Shown: piece after piece, positions 11,527-23,500 of the stretch
Position numbering within the stretch: the stretch's first letter is position 1
Layout: every line of letters starts with the position of its first letter
Notes under the pieces: model-generated
Database searches by the model: none
What the model was told of the DNA's origin: nothing
The model's input: only the letters and a program-made list of their open reading frames with translations
Made by a program: the position numbers and the translations under genes
NCBI GenBank assembly: GCA_947095585.1
Contig: OX352763.1
Location: forward strand, 117,841,908 to 117,905,907
Length of the DNA: 64,000 bases
Reading direction: 5' to 3'
Origin: Nephrocerus scutellatus
Lineage: Eukaryota > Arthropoda > Insecta > Diptera > Pipunculidae

Positions 11527-12440
11527 TTTTTTGTTATGATATACGCACACACAAACACTACCGCTACAGACGCACGAAATAACACAGAGGCGCTGCCAAT
11601 GAAACTTTTTTCAATGGCTTTTTATTCCGTTCTAAAAAAATAAATGATATGTACCGCTTTCACTTTTATTACCGCTATGAATTTCTTATAACGCGTTTGC
11701 GAAAAACTAACACTTTTTTGTATAAAAACGTATTAAAGTTTAGGATGAAAAGAAAAGAACGAACCACCGAGCTTTCGCCGCAACTGCACGCTTTGAACTT
11801 TTTAGTTTTTTTTACCCAGACAGAATGATAAAATGTCTCATGAATGCACCATCAGTCACTCAGTCAGAGCTCAGAGGTCAGACGATAGACAAAAGCTGAG
11901 CAATGAATTAATAACTCAACGAATAAACGCACTATTGACAAAATAAATGCTTTTGTGTGCAGAAAAAGTGAGTGGAGTGATAGTGAAGAGAGAGTATTGA
12001 GATGCGATTTGCGAATTGCGATCGGATCGAATGAACAAGGCGAAGAGAATATTAAAATATATATGATGAATCGATGGCTAGAGTGGAAGCCCACTCTCTG
12101 CTTTTTGCAGAGCACATTACCAAATTGCAGAGCACATTCCCAATATGCAAGTCTCGTACTCGCATTTCGCATATAGCTATCAGGTTGGCTGCGTTAGTGC
12201 TGTCGTTTCAACATTTTCAACGGGATCCATTTCTGAAATCTTGAAGGATCCAAAAGTAGCAAAAGACAAAGAAGACGAACTTGTTTTCCTTTTATGTAAT
12301 TTATAAATACACCAGGCATATGTTTTTTTAAAAACATTTATTTCAACAAAAAACGAAAAAAAAATACACAATAATTCAAAAATCAAATAAAAAAAATATA
12401 ATTCAATAAGAATGAAACATTTCGAAATAACTCTGCAAGA
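11527..12440. other. Unique non-repeat DNA, possible promoter region
   Basis: No supported coding exon. Several TCAGTC/TCAGAG initiator-like strings cluster at 11851-11880. This block stands out because it lacks recognisable element sequence. Confidence 0.3.
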
Positions 12441-12558
12441 ACATGACATCTGTAAGACTTCTCATCTTTTCCTCTCCCTAATTTCCTAACGACCACGCTG
12501 TGCTAAGCATTATAAGGGTGCAAATCCCTTTAGCGTGTGTACATTATAACAAAAAAAT
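12441..12558 (+). mobile_element. Jockey/CR1-type retrotransposon 3' tail
   Basis: Shares the terminal text 'cctaacgaccacgctgtgc' style sequence, 'ataagggtgcaaat' and 'tttagcgtgtg', and ends in an A run, like the end of the copy at 15480-15580. 5'-truncated to about 120 bp. Confidence 0.75.
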
Positions 12559-13063
12559 GTTAATACTTAAGACTTACAAGACTGTATGAATTTCCAACAT
12601 AACGAGTAAACAAATTTTTTTTCAAAACCAAAATCAATGCAATCCTGTAAGTCTTACCTTTTACTTAGTAAGAGGTAAAACCAAGAGCCAATACCAACAG
12701 ACTGGAGACAACACTTTCTGTCAGCTGTCACTATAAGTAAGATGTGAAAACATTCAACAAGCAACTTCAGTTTGCAAATTGGAACTTGCAAGCAACCACA
12801 AGTGTTCGCAAGTTGCATGTAGCAAATTTATTGTAATTTCTTGAGCGTTTTTAAATAATTCCGTAGAGAGGAGCCATTTTCTATTAGGCGATCCAAGTAG
12901 GCAGAAACTCGCAATAGGATCCGATCGGATCCATTTCAGCAGCACTGAGCTGTGTTGGTTGATAAGATTTTTTAAGAAGATATTTATGAAAGAATTTTAA
13001 AGAGCGCGAATTTTCGAAGTTTTTTTTTCTTTACGTAACTAGCGTTACGAAAATTCCCATCGC
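12559..13063. other. Non-coding DNA
   Basis: No gene or repeat recognised. Confidence 0.4.
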
Positions 13064-13600
13064 ATGAGAGGAATAGTTAGTGAGAGTCCTTTGGTGATTT
13101 TTTGGGGATTTGGTATTTTGGGGATATTATGGCTGAGAGACCTTTTAAGGTTTTTTGAGTGTATTTTGGAGGTCTTTTGTAGGGTGTTTTTGAGAGGTCT
13201 TTTAAGGGTCTTTTGGGAAATTTTCGTGGGACTTTTAGGGAGTTTTTTGGACGGTCTCTTGGAGGTCTTTTGAGGATACTTTCGGAGTAATATGGGAAGG
13301 TTTTTTGGAGTCTTTCGGGGTCCTTTGATGGATTTTTGCTGTGTATTTTGTGGTTCTTTCGACGGTCTCTTGAATGTTCTTTTAGGGGTCTTTTGCGTGG
13401 TTTTTTTGTAGATCTTTTATGGGTCCTTTGGGGGGGTCATTTAGAGGTATTTTTGGCTGTATTTTCGAGGGACCTTTGGGTGGTCTATTGGTGGATCTTT
13501 TAATGGTCTTTTGAATCTTGGGGATCTTTTTGGGCCTCTTGGAGATCTTTTTGGGGCTCTTTTGGGTCTTTTAAGGGTCTTAATACTTGCGCGTGTTAAC
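13064..13600. repeat. Degenerate GGTCTTTTGG-type satellite
   Basis: Irregular tandem repeats of about 10-18 bp built on GGTCTTTTGGGGG or GGTCTTTTGAG. The plus-strand reading frame of 69 codons here is a by-product of the repeat. Reverse-complemented, it is the same simple motif as the array at 25986-26990. Confidence 0.85.
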
Positions 13601-14042
13601 GCATAGACACAAAACACTACAAAAATAGTTTATCAACAAAACGTAACACATTTATTTAGTCCCTTAGTCTTTGTTTTAAAATACTTCTTATTTTAAAACA
13701 TTTTTACTTAGCTCGCTTTCGTGTATGTCTGTTTGTGTGAAATTTTGTAACTGATTTCCTATTCAGCTAGAGACTTGAAACATTAAATATAGCTCAGAAC
13801 TGAATGAGCATTGACAAACCATAAAAAACAACGCGAGTTTGCAATTTGTTTCAGACTAGAGCAGACTACTACGCACAATACCAAACGTTTTAAGTTAAAA
13901 ATGTAATTTAATCGTAATATCGGCCACAACGTTAAAGAAGTTTCACTTCGGTCGCGTGTGGGCCTCACGCCGTATCAGTGAATATGTATATGAATAACTA
14001 TACAGGGGTGTTCAAAAAGATGGGATTGAGTTTTATTTATTT
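13601..14042. other. Non-coding DNA
   Basis: AT-rich. Nothing recognised. Confidence 0.4.
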
Positions 14043-15581
14043 ATTTTTTATTTAGCTTTTCCATCTATCCTATTCTTCTGGACTCTTCCCGAGAAGTTGG
14101 AAAACAGCCTTTGTCCAGCCCATACCCAAAAAAGGTGAGCCGTCATCTCCTTCTTCGTACCGACCCATAGCACTTACATCCATTCTTTCCGAGGTCATGG
14201 AAACGCTGATCAATTTTCAGCTCATGAAATATCTTGAAACCAATGAAATCCTTAGTGACCGGCAGTACGGATTTCGTGGACAACGTTCCACTGGTGATTT
14301 GATGGTATATCTCACCGAACAGTGGAACCGGTCCTTGCATCAATTTGGTGAAAGCAAAGCTGTTGCACTCGATATTTCTAAGGCATTTGACAGCGTTTGG
14401 CATCAAGCTCTTTTGTGAAAAATGCGTGCCCTTCGATGCGTGTCGATGATAAACTGCTTTATTGGATTAGAAGCTATCTTTTGGACCGCTCAAGATTCAA
14501 GTTGTTTTGGACGGATTCAAGTCTGAAATACACCACATAAATGCTGGCGTTCCCCAGGGCTCTGTTCTGTCCCCGACACTCTTTCTCATTTGTATAAATG
14601 ATCTCTTATCTGTGACTTCTAATCCAATTCACTCTTTCGCTGACGACAGCACTCTCAGCTTCTCATATAAGTTTGAATAACGTCCCTCCACATCTCATGT
14701 GGAACTCAAACAACTTCGTATGTTAAGCACGTTAAATTCTGACCTAGACAGCATAATAAAATGGGGAAAAAACAATCGAGTAGTAGAGTTTAACGCTTCC
14801 AAAACCCAATGCTGTCTCCTGTCGTCCAAGCGAATCCCAAATCCCATGCCATTATGAATGAATGAATGGCACTTGCATCGTGGAAACTGAAAATCTCTCA
14901 ATTCTCAGTATGTGCCTTAACGACAAGCTTCGTTGGAATGACCACATATTTACCGTCGCCAAAAATGCTGCGAAATGTTTAGGTTTTCTAACCCGGTGCA
15001 AGAAATATTTCACTCCCTCTGACCTGGCTACTATCTACAAGGCTTTTGCATTCGCCCGAAACTTGAGTACAATTGTCATATTTGGTCTGGTGCGCCTAAA
15101 ACCACATTGCATCAACTAGACAGAATACAAAACCGTGCGTTAAAACTTATCGGTGACGAAAACCTTCGAAATCAATAGATTCGCTTGAACACCGCAGGAA
15201 CGTCTCCTGCTTGTCACTGTTTTATCGCTTCTTCCACCAGCGGTGCTCAAGAGAAATAGCCAGTTGAATGCCATCTCCTCTCCTTGAATTCAACCGCAAG
15301 ACTCGTGGCTCTCTAAATGCACATCAGTTTACCCTTAAGCCCATCTTCGGACGCACAGTTAAGTTCAGGGATTCGTTCTTCAGCCGTACAACACGTATGT
15401 GGAATGCTCTGCCAAGCTCTGTCTTTCCACATCACTATGATCCACAGACATTCAAGACGCAAGCTCATAGACATCTCCTCTCTTCTTCTCCTTTTCCTTA
15501 ACGACCACGCTGTGCCAAGCATATTGCCGAACATAATAAGGGTGCGAACCCCTTTTAGCGTGCGCAAATTATAAAAAAAAA
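14043..15581 (+). mobile_element. Jockey/CR1-type non-LTR retrotransposon, 5'-truncated
   Basis: The best-preserved copy of this family. It begins within ORF2: SWKTAFVQPIPKKG-like text, then METLINFQLMKYLETNEILS, RQYGFRGQRSTGDLMVYL and KAVALDISKAFDSVWH (first catalytic Asp), then after frameshifts [16 protein letters not shown] and [10 protein letters not shown] (FADD box), then LNDKLRWNDHIFTVAKNAAK. It ends with a stop region, 'aaccccttttagcgtgcgc' and a short A tail (15573-15581). At least four frame breaks, so it is inactive. Related pieces lie at 9040, 12441 and 35150. Confidence 0.85.
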
Positions 15582-16835
15582 GTCCAAACGAAGCTACTGC
15601 ACTCCTTCGAGCTGTAGTCCTTGGTTCTCAATGAATGTGCGTCTTTTGTTGCCCTACTGGCCATATCTCGTTCACACATTTCCGTAGGTACAACTGTTGT
15701 TATGCGTTCTTTCACGTCATTAATGTCAGTAGGTTTTGTGGCCTTATCTAGTCTGCAATGCACTTTTCTTGCAATACCAAAATGACTTGGACCCTACCAA
15801 GACCCTGCACAGTGCAAATCTGCATCGGTTTAACGATGACTTGAAGTGAAACGACTAAATGAAAAACCAATATAAAACAAAATGAAATTTAATTTTTTTT
15901 TATTACTTTACGAATAAAATTATTTCTTTAATTATTTAGTGTTTTTTATTAATTTACGAATATAATTATTTAATTATTTAGTATTTTATTCCTGGTGTAT
16001 CTTACAGCTGACATTTTACAATACTTGTAATTAAATTAACACTAAACTCGGAAACATCGTCATTCGTTTATTTGTTATTTGTGTGGTTCTTATTAAATGT
16101 AAATATAAATAGAGTTGAAAAAAATTACAACTACTCCAAAGTAAAATATATATGACATAAAAATTATTTATTTAAAAAAAACAACGAAGCATTGCTTACT
16201 ACAGGAAGAATATTGAATTCGATACCGATATCGCGCATTCAAGCTCTTTATATATTTGCAATATTACATAGGCATGTATGTATGTATATTAAAGTTTTCA
16301 TTATGCCAATAAAAACAAAAAAATGGTAAATAAATAAATTTAAAAATTGAAACTAATATTAAATTAAAGCAACGAATCAAAAGCTTAAGAGTGGGGGAAG
16401 AACTAAACATTTCCTTAAAGTATAGAGTATGTTGTAATATGCATATATGTAGTTACAAATAAGCTTAAATATAGGAGAAGTGTTTATGTGTGTGTGTGTA
16501 CGTATGATACAGGACGGATATCTGAACTTTTATTTTAGTAACAAAAATTTTATTAATTTTTCGTATGACTGTCAGAATAAAGCTGAAATCTCCACACAAA
16601 TTCACCATCGCAATTTTCCGTATTCGATTGGATTCGATTAATAAAATCTTTTTAATTATTATTCGAGTTTAAGTTTTATTTACATTATTTTCACAGAAGT
16701 TAAGCGGGACCCTATTAATCCACAAGAAAACTCGTCATAGCTTTACAAATATAAAGACCAATCCAATTCCGTAGGCAAACAATTTACAAATAGTTTTGAC
16801 TTTTCATTCCTTGATATGACATTTATTGGTTAGTA
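15582..16835. other. AT-rich non-coding DNA
   Basis: Long AT-rich stretch with short A and T runs and a (GT)n at 16490-16500. No gene recognised. Confidence 0.45.
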
Positions 16836-17560
16836 CTATTTCCTCTCTCTCTCTCTCTCTCGCTTTATCAACACCTTTACGATTTTCTCTCTCTTCCTGT
16901 AACTTTATCACCATCTCTACGATTTCCGCTCTCTCTTTCTCTATCTCCATCTTAACGATTTCATCTCTTTCTCTACTTCTATCTCCATCTCAACGATTTC
17001 CTCTCTCTTTATAACCATCTGTAAGATTTCCTCTCTCTCTTTATCAGCATCTATACAATTTCATCTCTTTCTTTCTTCCTCTATCTCCATCTCTAAGATT
17101 TCATCTCTCTCTTTCTCTATTTCCATCTCTACGATTTCCTCTCTTTCTCTACTTCTATCTCCATCTCAACGATTTCCTCTCTCTTTATAACCATCTGTAA
17201 GATTTCCTCTCTCTCTTTATCAGCATCTTTACAATTTCATCTCTTTCTTTCTTCCTCTATCTCCATCTCTAAGATTTCATCTCTCTCTTTCTCTATCAAC
17301 ATATCTACGATTTCCTCTCTCTCTTTCTCTATCTCCATTTCAATGATTTACTCTCTTTCTCTACTTCTATCAACATCTCTACGATTTCCTCTCTCTCTTT
17401 CTCTACCTCCATCTAAACGATTTATGTACTCTCTATCTCGACTTCGATCAAAATCTCTACGATTTCCTCTCTCTCCTCTACCTATATCTCTATCTCTATG
17501 ATTTTCTCTATCTCTATGATTTCCTCTCTCTCATTCTCTATCTCTCTACAATAAACCTAC
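16836..17560. repeat. CT-rich minisatellite (CTCCATCTCTACGATTTC family)
   Basis: A variable unit of about 35-40 bp alternates a (CT)n tract with a conserved core 'atctccatctctacgattt'. About 18 cores are visible. A near-exact longer duplication exists: 16965-17105 and 17145-17285 share the same sequence of variant units. Not coding. Confidence 0.9.
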
Positions 17561-19160
17561 TCACTAGAGCTGTTTAGTCACCACCTTTCAGGGCTCGGAG
17601 CCATTCTGTGGAGTCAATTGAGGTACTCTCCAAGCAAAAATTAGATTCTGAGAAAAACAAATCTGCAGTTTTGACTAGATGGCTTCCACAAGGCTTAGAA
17701 ATACTTGGCTTCAGTGGGCAAGAGACGTCTGAAAATACTAATGAGATTTCTTAGAGGCAATTGAGGGATGAGAGATTATTTCTACTAGGCACTACCTTGA
17801 GGAAAACCGCAAAACCAAGTACAGTTATTTGAAGATAGCTCAGGATTATACTTTAAAGAAATTGGCGAAGCAAAACTTATCAAGGACTTCAAAAGGGTGT
17901 TACCCTAACTAAGAGAGAAATGTAAGGAACTACCGACTCAGCATCCAAATAACTTTTGCAATGCCATCATTAGTCTCTTGGAAATGCGCCTTGTAGAATC
18001 AGAAAATCTTAAATCACATAAACGAAATCGCTATAAGAAAAAGAAGATCTCTATTTGATATTAATGGCACAGTGGCCAACAAATTTTTTGGAGTTTTGTA
18101 AGCCTCTTGCCTAATCAGTCGGAGCAAAAAAGTTCACCCTCCGTGGTGGAGTGAAGACCTTAGTAAGCTTAGGAGTATGACTAGGTCGATCCAACAAGTA
18201 CTGGCAGTCTTATAAGGACTACCTAAGAAGATACAAGAAGGCCATCAAAGAAGCCAAGCGACGCTCTTAGTTAGACTTCTGTCAATCAATTGAAACTACT
18301 AAGGGCTCTGCTAGAAATTGCAAGATTCTGTCCAAAGAGAGCACCTGTCGGACTTTCATCAAGAAAGCTGACGGTGGCTGGACGGGTTCTGCGGCAGAAA
18401 CACTGGTCTTTAAGAAGTTTTTCGGCCTATAAGTCAGGCAAAATACAGCCGATTATGCTACACAAGTCACTGGAGCTGTCGACTTCCTGACTTATGAAGA
18501 TTTTTAAAACTGTCTCCTACTCAATTATGTCCCCCGAAGTTGAAGAGGAGTTCTGTTGGTATTCATATCCAAAGCAGGCAAAAGGGGCCATAAATCAGTA
18601 AGTCTCACATCATTCAGTCAGTCCTTCCTTACGCAATGCATCATATCCATGCTCGGTAGTAGGATTATACATGCCAACCTTGGCAGCTGTAACATTACCA
18701 AATGAGTCGACAGAGGCACTCCCCAAGGAGGGGTCATCTCTCCCTTACGGTGGCTGATGGTATTTAACAAAATATTACTAAAACTTGAAGAGGACAGGAC
18801 GAAGGTAGTTGCATACTCGTATCAGACCAGTACCTATCCGTGATCAGTAAAGTCATGGAAAGGGCCCTGGGTAAAGTCAGCTCCAGGGCAACAAGCTTTG
18901 GCCTTGGAGTCAGCCCTGGCACGACTGAAATGGTATTGTTCACCACTTAATCCAGAATACCGGCCTTTAACCTTCCAAAAATCAATTGGAAAAGTCTCAG
19001 CCTTACCCTTAGTGCCAAATATCTCGGAGTAATCTTGAATAGGAAACTTAGCTAGAAGGCTAACATAAAGAATAGAGCCATCTATGACAGCATCAAAACC
19101 ACTGGCAGGAAATGGGGTCTTCACCCAAAGATGGCTCTCTGTTTTCTTGTCGCTCTTAAA
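17561..19160 (+). mobile_element. R1/LOA-type non-LTR retrotransposon remnant
   Basis: A decayed copy reading from the end of the endonuclease or linker region (PPWWSEDLSKLRSMTRSIQQ at about 18137-18200) through RT. Near 18690-18760 it reads CNITK, VDRGTPQGGVISPL and MVFNKILLKLEED. A decayed KVVAYSYQT follows, and then [14 protein letters not shown] and LGVILNRKL-like text. The RT part is about 80% alike by eye to the copy at 21300-21900. Many stops. It ends close to the presumed 3' UTR of the minus-strand co-receptor gene. Confidence 0.75.
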
Positions 19161-19506
19161 TTAAAGTCAAGTTAAGAGAGAATGTCATCATTTTCGTTTG
19201 ACAACACCTGTATAATAGAACCCAACGAATATTTTCTTTCCTCCATATGTTTGAGACAAATTATTGCGATTGGTTCCCTAATCCCTAGATCCTGAAAGGA
19301 CATGAAATTCATGGTATGCAACAAGGTCTATATTTTAAGAGAAAAAGAGGGAGAGAGTAGGGCGTCAGACATTAAAAATAGAAAATTAGTAGAAATGGCA
19401 ACAATATAGGAAGTGATGCTGTTGCTGATAAAATTCAAGTCTTTACATTAATTGTACATTGTGTTTAAAGGTTACAGTTAAATAGATAATTAGTATTGCA
19501 GTCAAA
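19161..19506 (-). other. Presumed 3' UTR of the co-receptor gene
   Basis: Lies directly downstream of the stop at 19507-19509 on the minus strand. No canonical AATAAA was seen on that strand in this stretch, so the cleavage site is unknown. Confidence 0.4.
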
Positions 19507-20565
19507 TCAAACTTCAATACTGTTAAGGCTACCCGAGGACATGTTCTCCGTGTGACTGCCAAGTCGGTTGCGTTTTACGATGGCACGCGAGGGCATCGGT
19601 GATCGTTGAACGCGCGGACTTCCGGGCACAATCGGTATGCCAACACCGCCATTGTTGTTGTTCGCATTGCCGGAAGTGCGCCTGGTTCGTCGCAGTGAAG
19701 GCATTCTTGTTGGCAGGCCATCGATGTTCATTGCAGCGTCATGTGGCAGCGGTGTGGCGGCAGAAACTGGGCCGGAATAGTGCAGGTTGCGTGCACTATG
19801 CTCCAACGTTCTCCGATGTGCCTCCAGTGATGGAGTTGATGGAGCCGGTATAACGGATGCTGTTGCTGCTGCTGACTGCTGATAGTGATGATGATGATGA
19901 TGTGGTGGAGGAGGTTGATATACAGGCGCTGGAAGCGTATGATGTTGATAATGATGATGATTGTTGTTCTGATGTGGTGGCACTGGTGGTGGTGGATGCT
20001 GATGGGGCAGGTGATGATGATTTTGCAATTGTTGCTGCTTTTGCATCATTGTCGGCGATTGCGGTTGTGGCTGCTGAATCTGATGGTAGACTGTCGTCGA
20101 TGGTCCCAATTGATGGTGGTGTTGGTGCAGCTGCTGCTGCTGCTGCTGAGAATGTGCCTGTGGATGTAAATTATATTGTTGGTGAGCATTTGTTTGTTGG
20201 TGTGATTGTTGGTGTTGAAGTTGATTTGCTTTGCTTGTTGGTTGTTGTGTTGTTGATTTCTGTGGTGGGGTTGTTGCTTTTGATGGTGGTGGTGATGATG
20301 ATGATGATGCTGCTTCTGTTGCTGCAACTGATGTTGTTGATTGCAAATGTTGACTCTTAGTCGGCAAGGGTGGTAGTGGCTTCGATAGCGGTGATGCTGG
20401 CGAGTCCATATGAGTTGTGGTTGTGGGTAGAGCTTCGGTTGCTTCCAAAGTCTCGCATGATGGCGATCGCCCTGGACCATCGCCATTTCGATCGGTTGTT
20501 GCTGTCATCGTCTTTGCCGCCTCCCCCGTCGGTGGGATGAACCGGAGCTCCATCACGTTGCGATT
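19507..20565 (-). CDS. ihog: ihog/boi coding exon 7: Gln/His/Pro-rich cytoplasmic tail
   Basis: 352 codons from the acceptor GTTCTAG ([18 protein letters not shown]) to TGA. The middle is low-complexity: long runs of Q, H, P and N coded by CAR, CAY and AAY codons. The last 90 residues are ordinary and look constrained: [40 protein letters not shown], then [12 protein letters not shown] and the end [12 protein letters not shown]. The final I-E-V fits a class II PDZ ligand (inference). Plus-strand frames opposite this exon are shadows. Confidence 0.93.
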   Translation of the reverse strand, partial: NRNVMELRFIPPTGEAAKTMTATTDRNGDGPGRSPSCETLEATEALPTTTTHMDSPASPLSKPLPPLPTKSQHLQSTTSVAATEAASSSSSPPPSKATTPPQKSTTQQPTSKANQLQHQQSHQQTNAHQQYNLHPQAHSQQQQQQLHQHHHQLGPSTTVYHQIQQPQPQSPTMMQKQQQLQNHHHLPHQHPPPPVPPHQNNNHHHYQHHTLPAPVYQPPPPHHHHHHYQQSAAATASVIPAPSTPSLEAHRRTLEHSARNLHYSGPVSAATPLPHDAAMNIDGLPTRMPSLRRTRRTSGNANNNNGGVGIPIVPGSPRVQRSPMPSRAIVKRNRLGSHTENMSSGSLNSIEV

Positions 20566-23500
20566 CTAGAACATTTCACGCTGATATTCTAAGCTAGAAG
20601 CAAATACTTCACAGTCGCACTAATATTTACGCTACGACCATAGCAGTGTTAGGATGAGGAGGAGGCGGAGGAGGGTTGGTTGTTTTGTTAGCGCATGATC
20701 GGATTATCAATACAAACAGGAAGGACTTAGTATGATGTAAAAGACAAGCGGGAGTGTTGTTAGTAGACATTTAATAATGCAGCGTATAAATGTGTGTGTG
20801 GCATGTATGGAAAGATGTATTGATTTTTTTGTTAAGCAAGGCTATACTACTGAGGATAGGGTAAAGCGTGAGGTTTTAATTCCGAAAACGTGATAGACAA
20901 TCCAGAGAACAAGTGATTCTTATGTTCATAGAAGTGATAAAGAGATAGCAGAATAGGTAGTAGTTCGAAAAGACATTTTCATTCAAATCAGAATTGCTTT
21001 ACCGGCTTAGATTTAAGTTTTCGCATAAATTTGTTTTTTTTTTTTTTTTTGTTTTTATTTGAGGCGAACTTGCCAGTGAAGTATAGACAATGGAGTTGTC
21101 AGTGTCGCTAATATGTATATCACGTCTTTACGGAGCAAAAGCAACAGAGAAATTAGTTTTAACGTCAATCGATTAAACGTTGCAGGGTTGGGGATGGTTA
21201 ATACACAGATTTATGATGATTGCGTCAATCGATTGACTGTGTAAGCAGTTTATCAGATTGATGACTTTGTTTTCTGTTCGAACAACGCATAATTTGACAA
21301 CTATCCTGTGGTTATCAGTATGAAGGTAGTTGCGTATGCAGATGACGTGGTGATACTCGTATCAGGGCAGTACCATTCCGTGATCAGTGAAGTCATTGAA
21401 AGGGAGCCTTGGAGTCAACCCTGGGAAGACCGAAATGGTTTTGTTCACCACATTATCCAAGACACCGGCCTTTATTCTTCCAAAACTCAATGGGAAACGT
21501 CTCAGCCTCAGCGCCAAATATCTCGAAGTGATCTTGGATAGGAAGCTTAGCTGGAAGGCTAACATAGAGAACAGGGCTAAGAAAGCATGCGTTGCCCTCT
21601 ATGCCAACAGCAAAACCATCGGAAGGAAATGTGGTCTTCAACAAAAGATGGCTCTCTGGCTGTACACAGCTGTTGTACAGCCAATTCTCACCCATGGATC
21701 GCTGGTTTGGTGGCCAGCGATTAAGAAGAAGTATAACGCAAACAAACTCAGCCGGTTACAGCGATCAGCAGCTGCAGGCATCACAGAAGTTCTACGATCT
21801 TGCCCGACCGAGGTCCTTAACACCATCTTGCACCTATTATCAAGTATGTTGCGACGTGCAGTGCAGTACGACTCAGAGAATCTGGGTGGTTTGCTAGAAT
21901 AGACGGGCACTGCAATATACTGCAGACAATACCTGAAGGCATGATACCATCATCTACTGATTACTGCATCACTATATTTAGCTTCAACTCCTCGTTCAGC
22001 GTTGAGTTTCCTACCAGGGGAAACTGGAAGGATGGGGCAGTAGCGAATTGTAGCAACCCATGGCACCAGAAATATGCGCATGGTTGCTTAAAACGCAACC
22101 CGCTTAAACGGATCCGCTAAACAGGCTGTAAAAAAAGCAGTGCTACTTGGCATGCATGCACCCAGCACTTCTGGCGGCAAAACTCTAACAATAAGAACTG
22201 CGGGTTCTCATTCGACAAGCGGCGCCACTAGGCACGCTAATTGGAGAAAGAATGAGTTAGGTAAGGACAGACTACTGGGTCGACCTAAACCCTATGGGAA
22301 AGGGCCCTTAAAAAAACCCAATTACTCCTATAAGCTTAATCATCCAAAGAGGACTAATGGACACCACCAGCGTGCTACAGCTGAACCTGCATCAAGCTAA
22401 GGCGGGTCCGCTTAGCAAGAGGTTCGCCGATGAAAATATAACCATTGGTCTCATCCACAGCCTTGGGTTATTATTCAAAGTATACGGAATATAGCAAGTA
22501 AGTCAACCTTTCAATGCGGAGAGCCAGAATTTATAACGAAAGGCCTAGTGGACCTATGGGTGAAAGTTCCGATCGAGAGGAGAACTCAGAACATCGTCTG
22601 TGCCTCAACATACTTCCCCGGCGTCAGACCATCAACGAATCAGGTTTGAAATTTCCGGCAAAGTGGCACATGCTTCCTCTTCTACGAATTGGAATCTATA
22701 TTGGGGACTTGTTCTCCCTAAATTTTATATACTTTTCACATCTATCAAGTCCGCAGGAGACCTAGATATAGCAGCATACCAATTAAATGATGTGTTACTC
22801 ACTTCATATCGTGACAGCTGTGTCTCTAGCCAGTCTGAGTAAACGAAAGGTCCCCTGGTGGGATAATGTCTCAGGGCCGAGACAATACGAACGATAAATC
22901 AGGGACGTATTCGTATAAGGAACTCCTTAATCTAGACAAGGATAGTATTAGAAAGCTACTGAGATTTTTCACAGATCGCTGTGGCTCCACCTTAACAAAC
23001 TTAATCTAGGCTCAGATAGAGAATGTAGCTTCTGCTCATAGGATGACGAATCATCGAAGCACATTCTCTGTGAATGTCCAGAATTACTTTGGTTAATGAG
23101 GCGTATTTACCATAAGGAAAAATATGTTCGTTAGCAGAGTTGAGGAACTCTGCCTCACTAAGGACATACTATCCTTCATCTGGGAGGTGGTACGTCTCTT
23201 AGATTAGTCATACCCTGTTGATACAATAGATCTTAGCCTTATGGACAAGGGAGTGCGCAAAAACAATTTAGCTGCTGTTCATTTTGTTCGCCATTTATAT
23301 AACTGATACTAATTTTATGGGGTGGACTGTATCTTCTTTTTCTTTGGTACAATTATGATTTGAATGAATGAAATTTGAGGAAGATAGTTTAGTTTAGTGC
23401 GTGTATACTGTAAATGTTGGTTATTGCGATTTTTACAAACTATTTTTTTTAAATTTGGAAAAAAGTTTTTTTTTTTGTAATGCGGGAACAAATTTTGGAC

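Noticed and set aside
19857..20486. Acidic, Met-rich and His-rich frames opposite or out of frame with ihog/boi exon 7
   Set aside because: Shadows of the CAG/CAT-rich tail exon.
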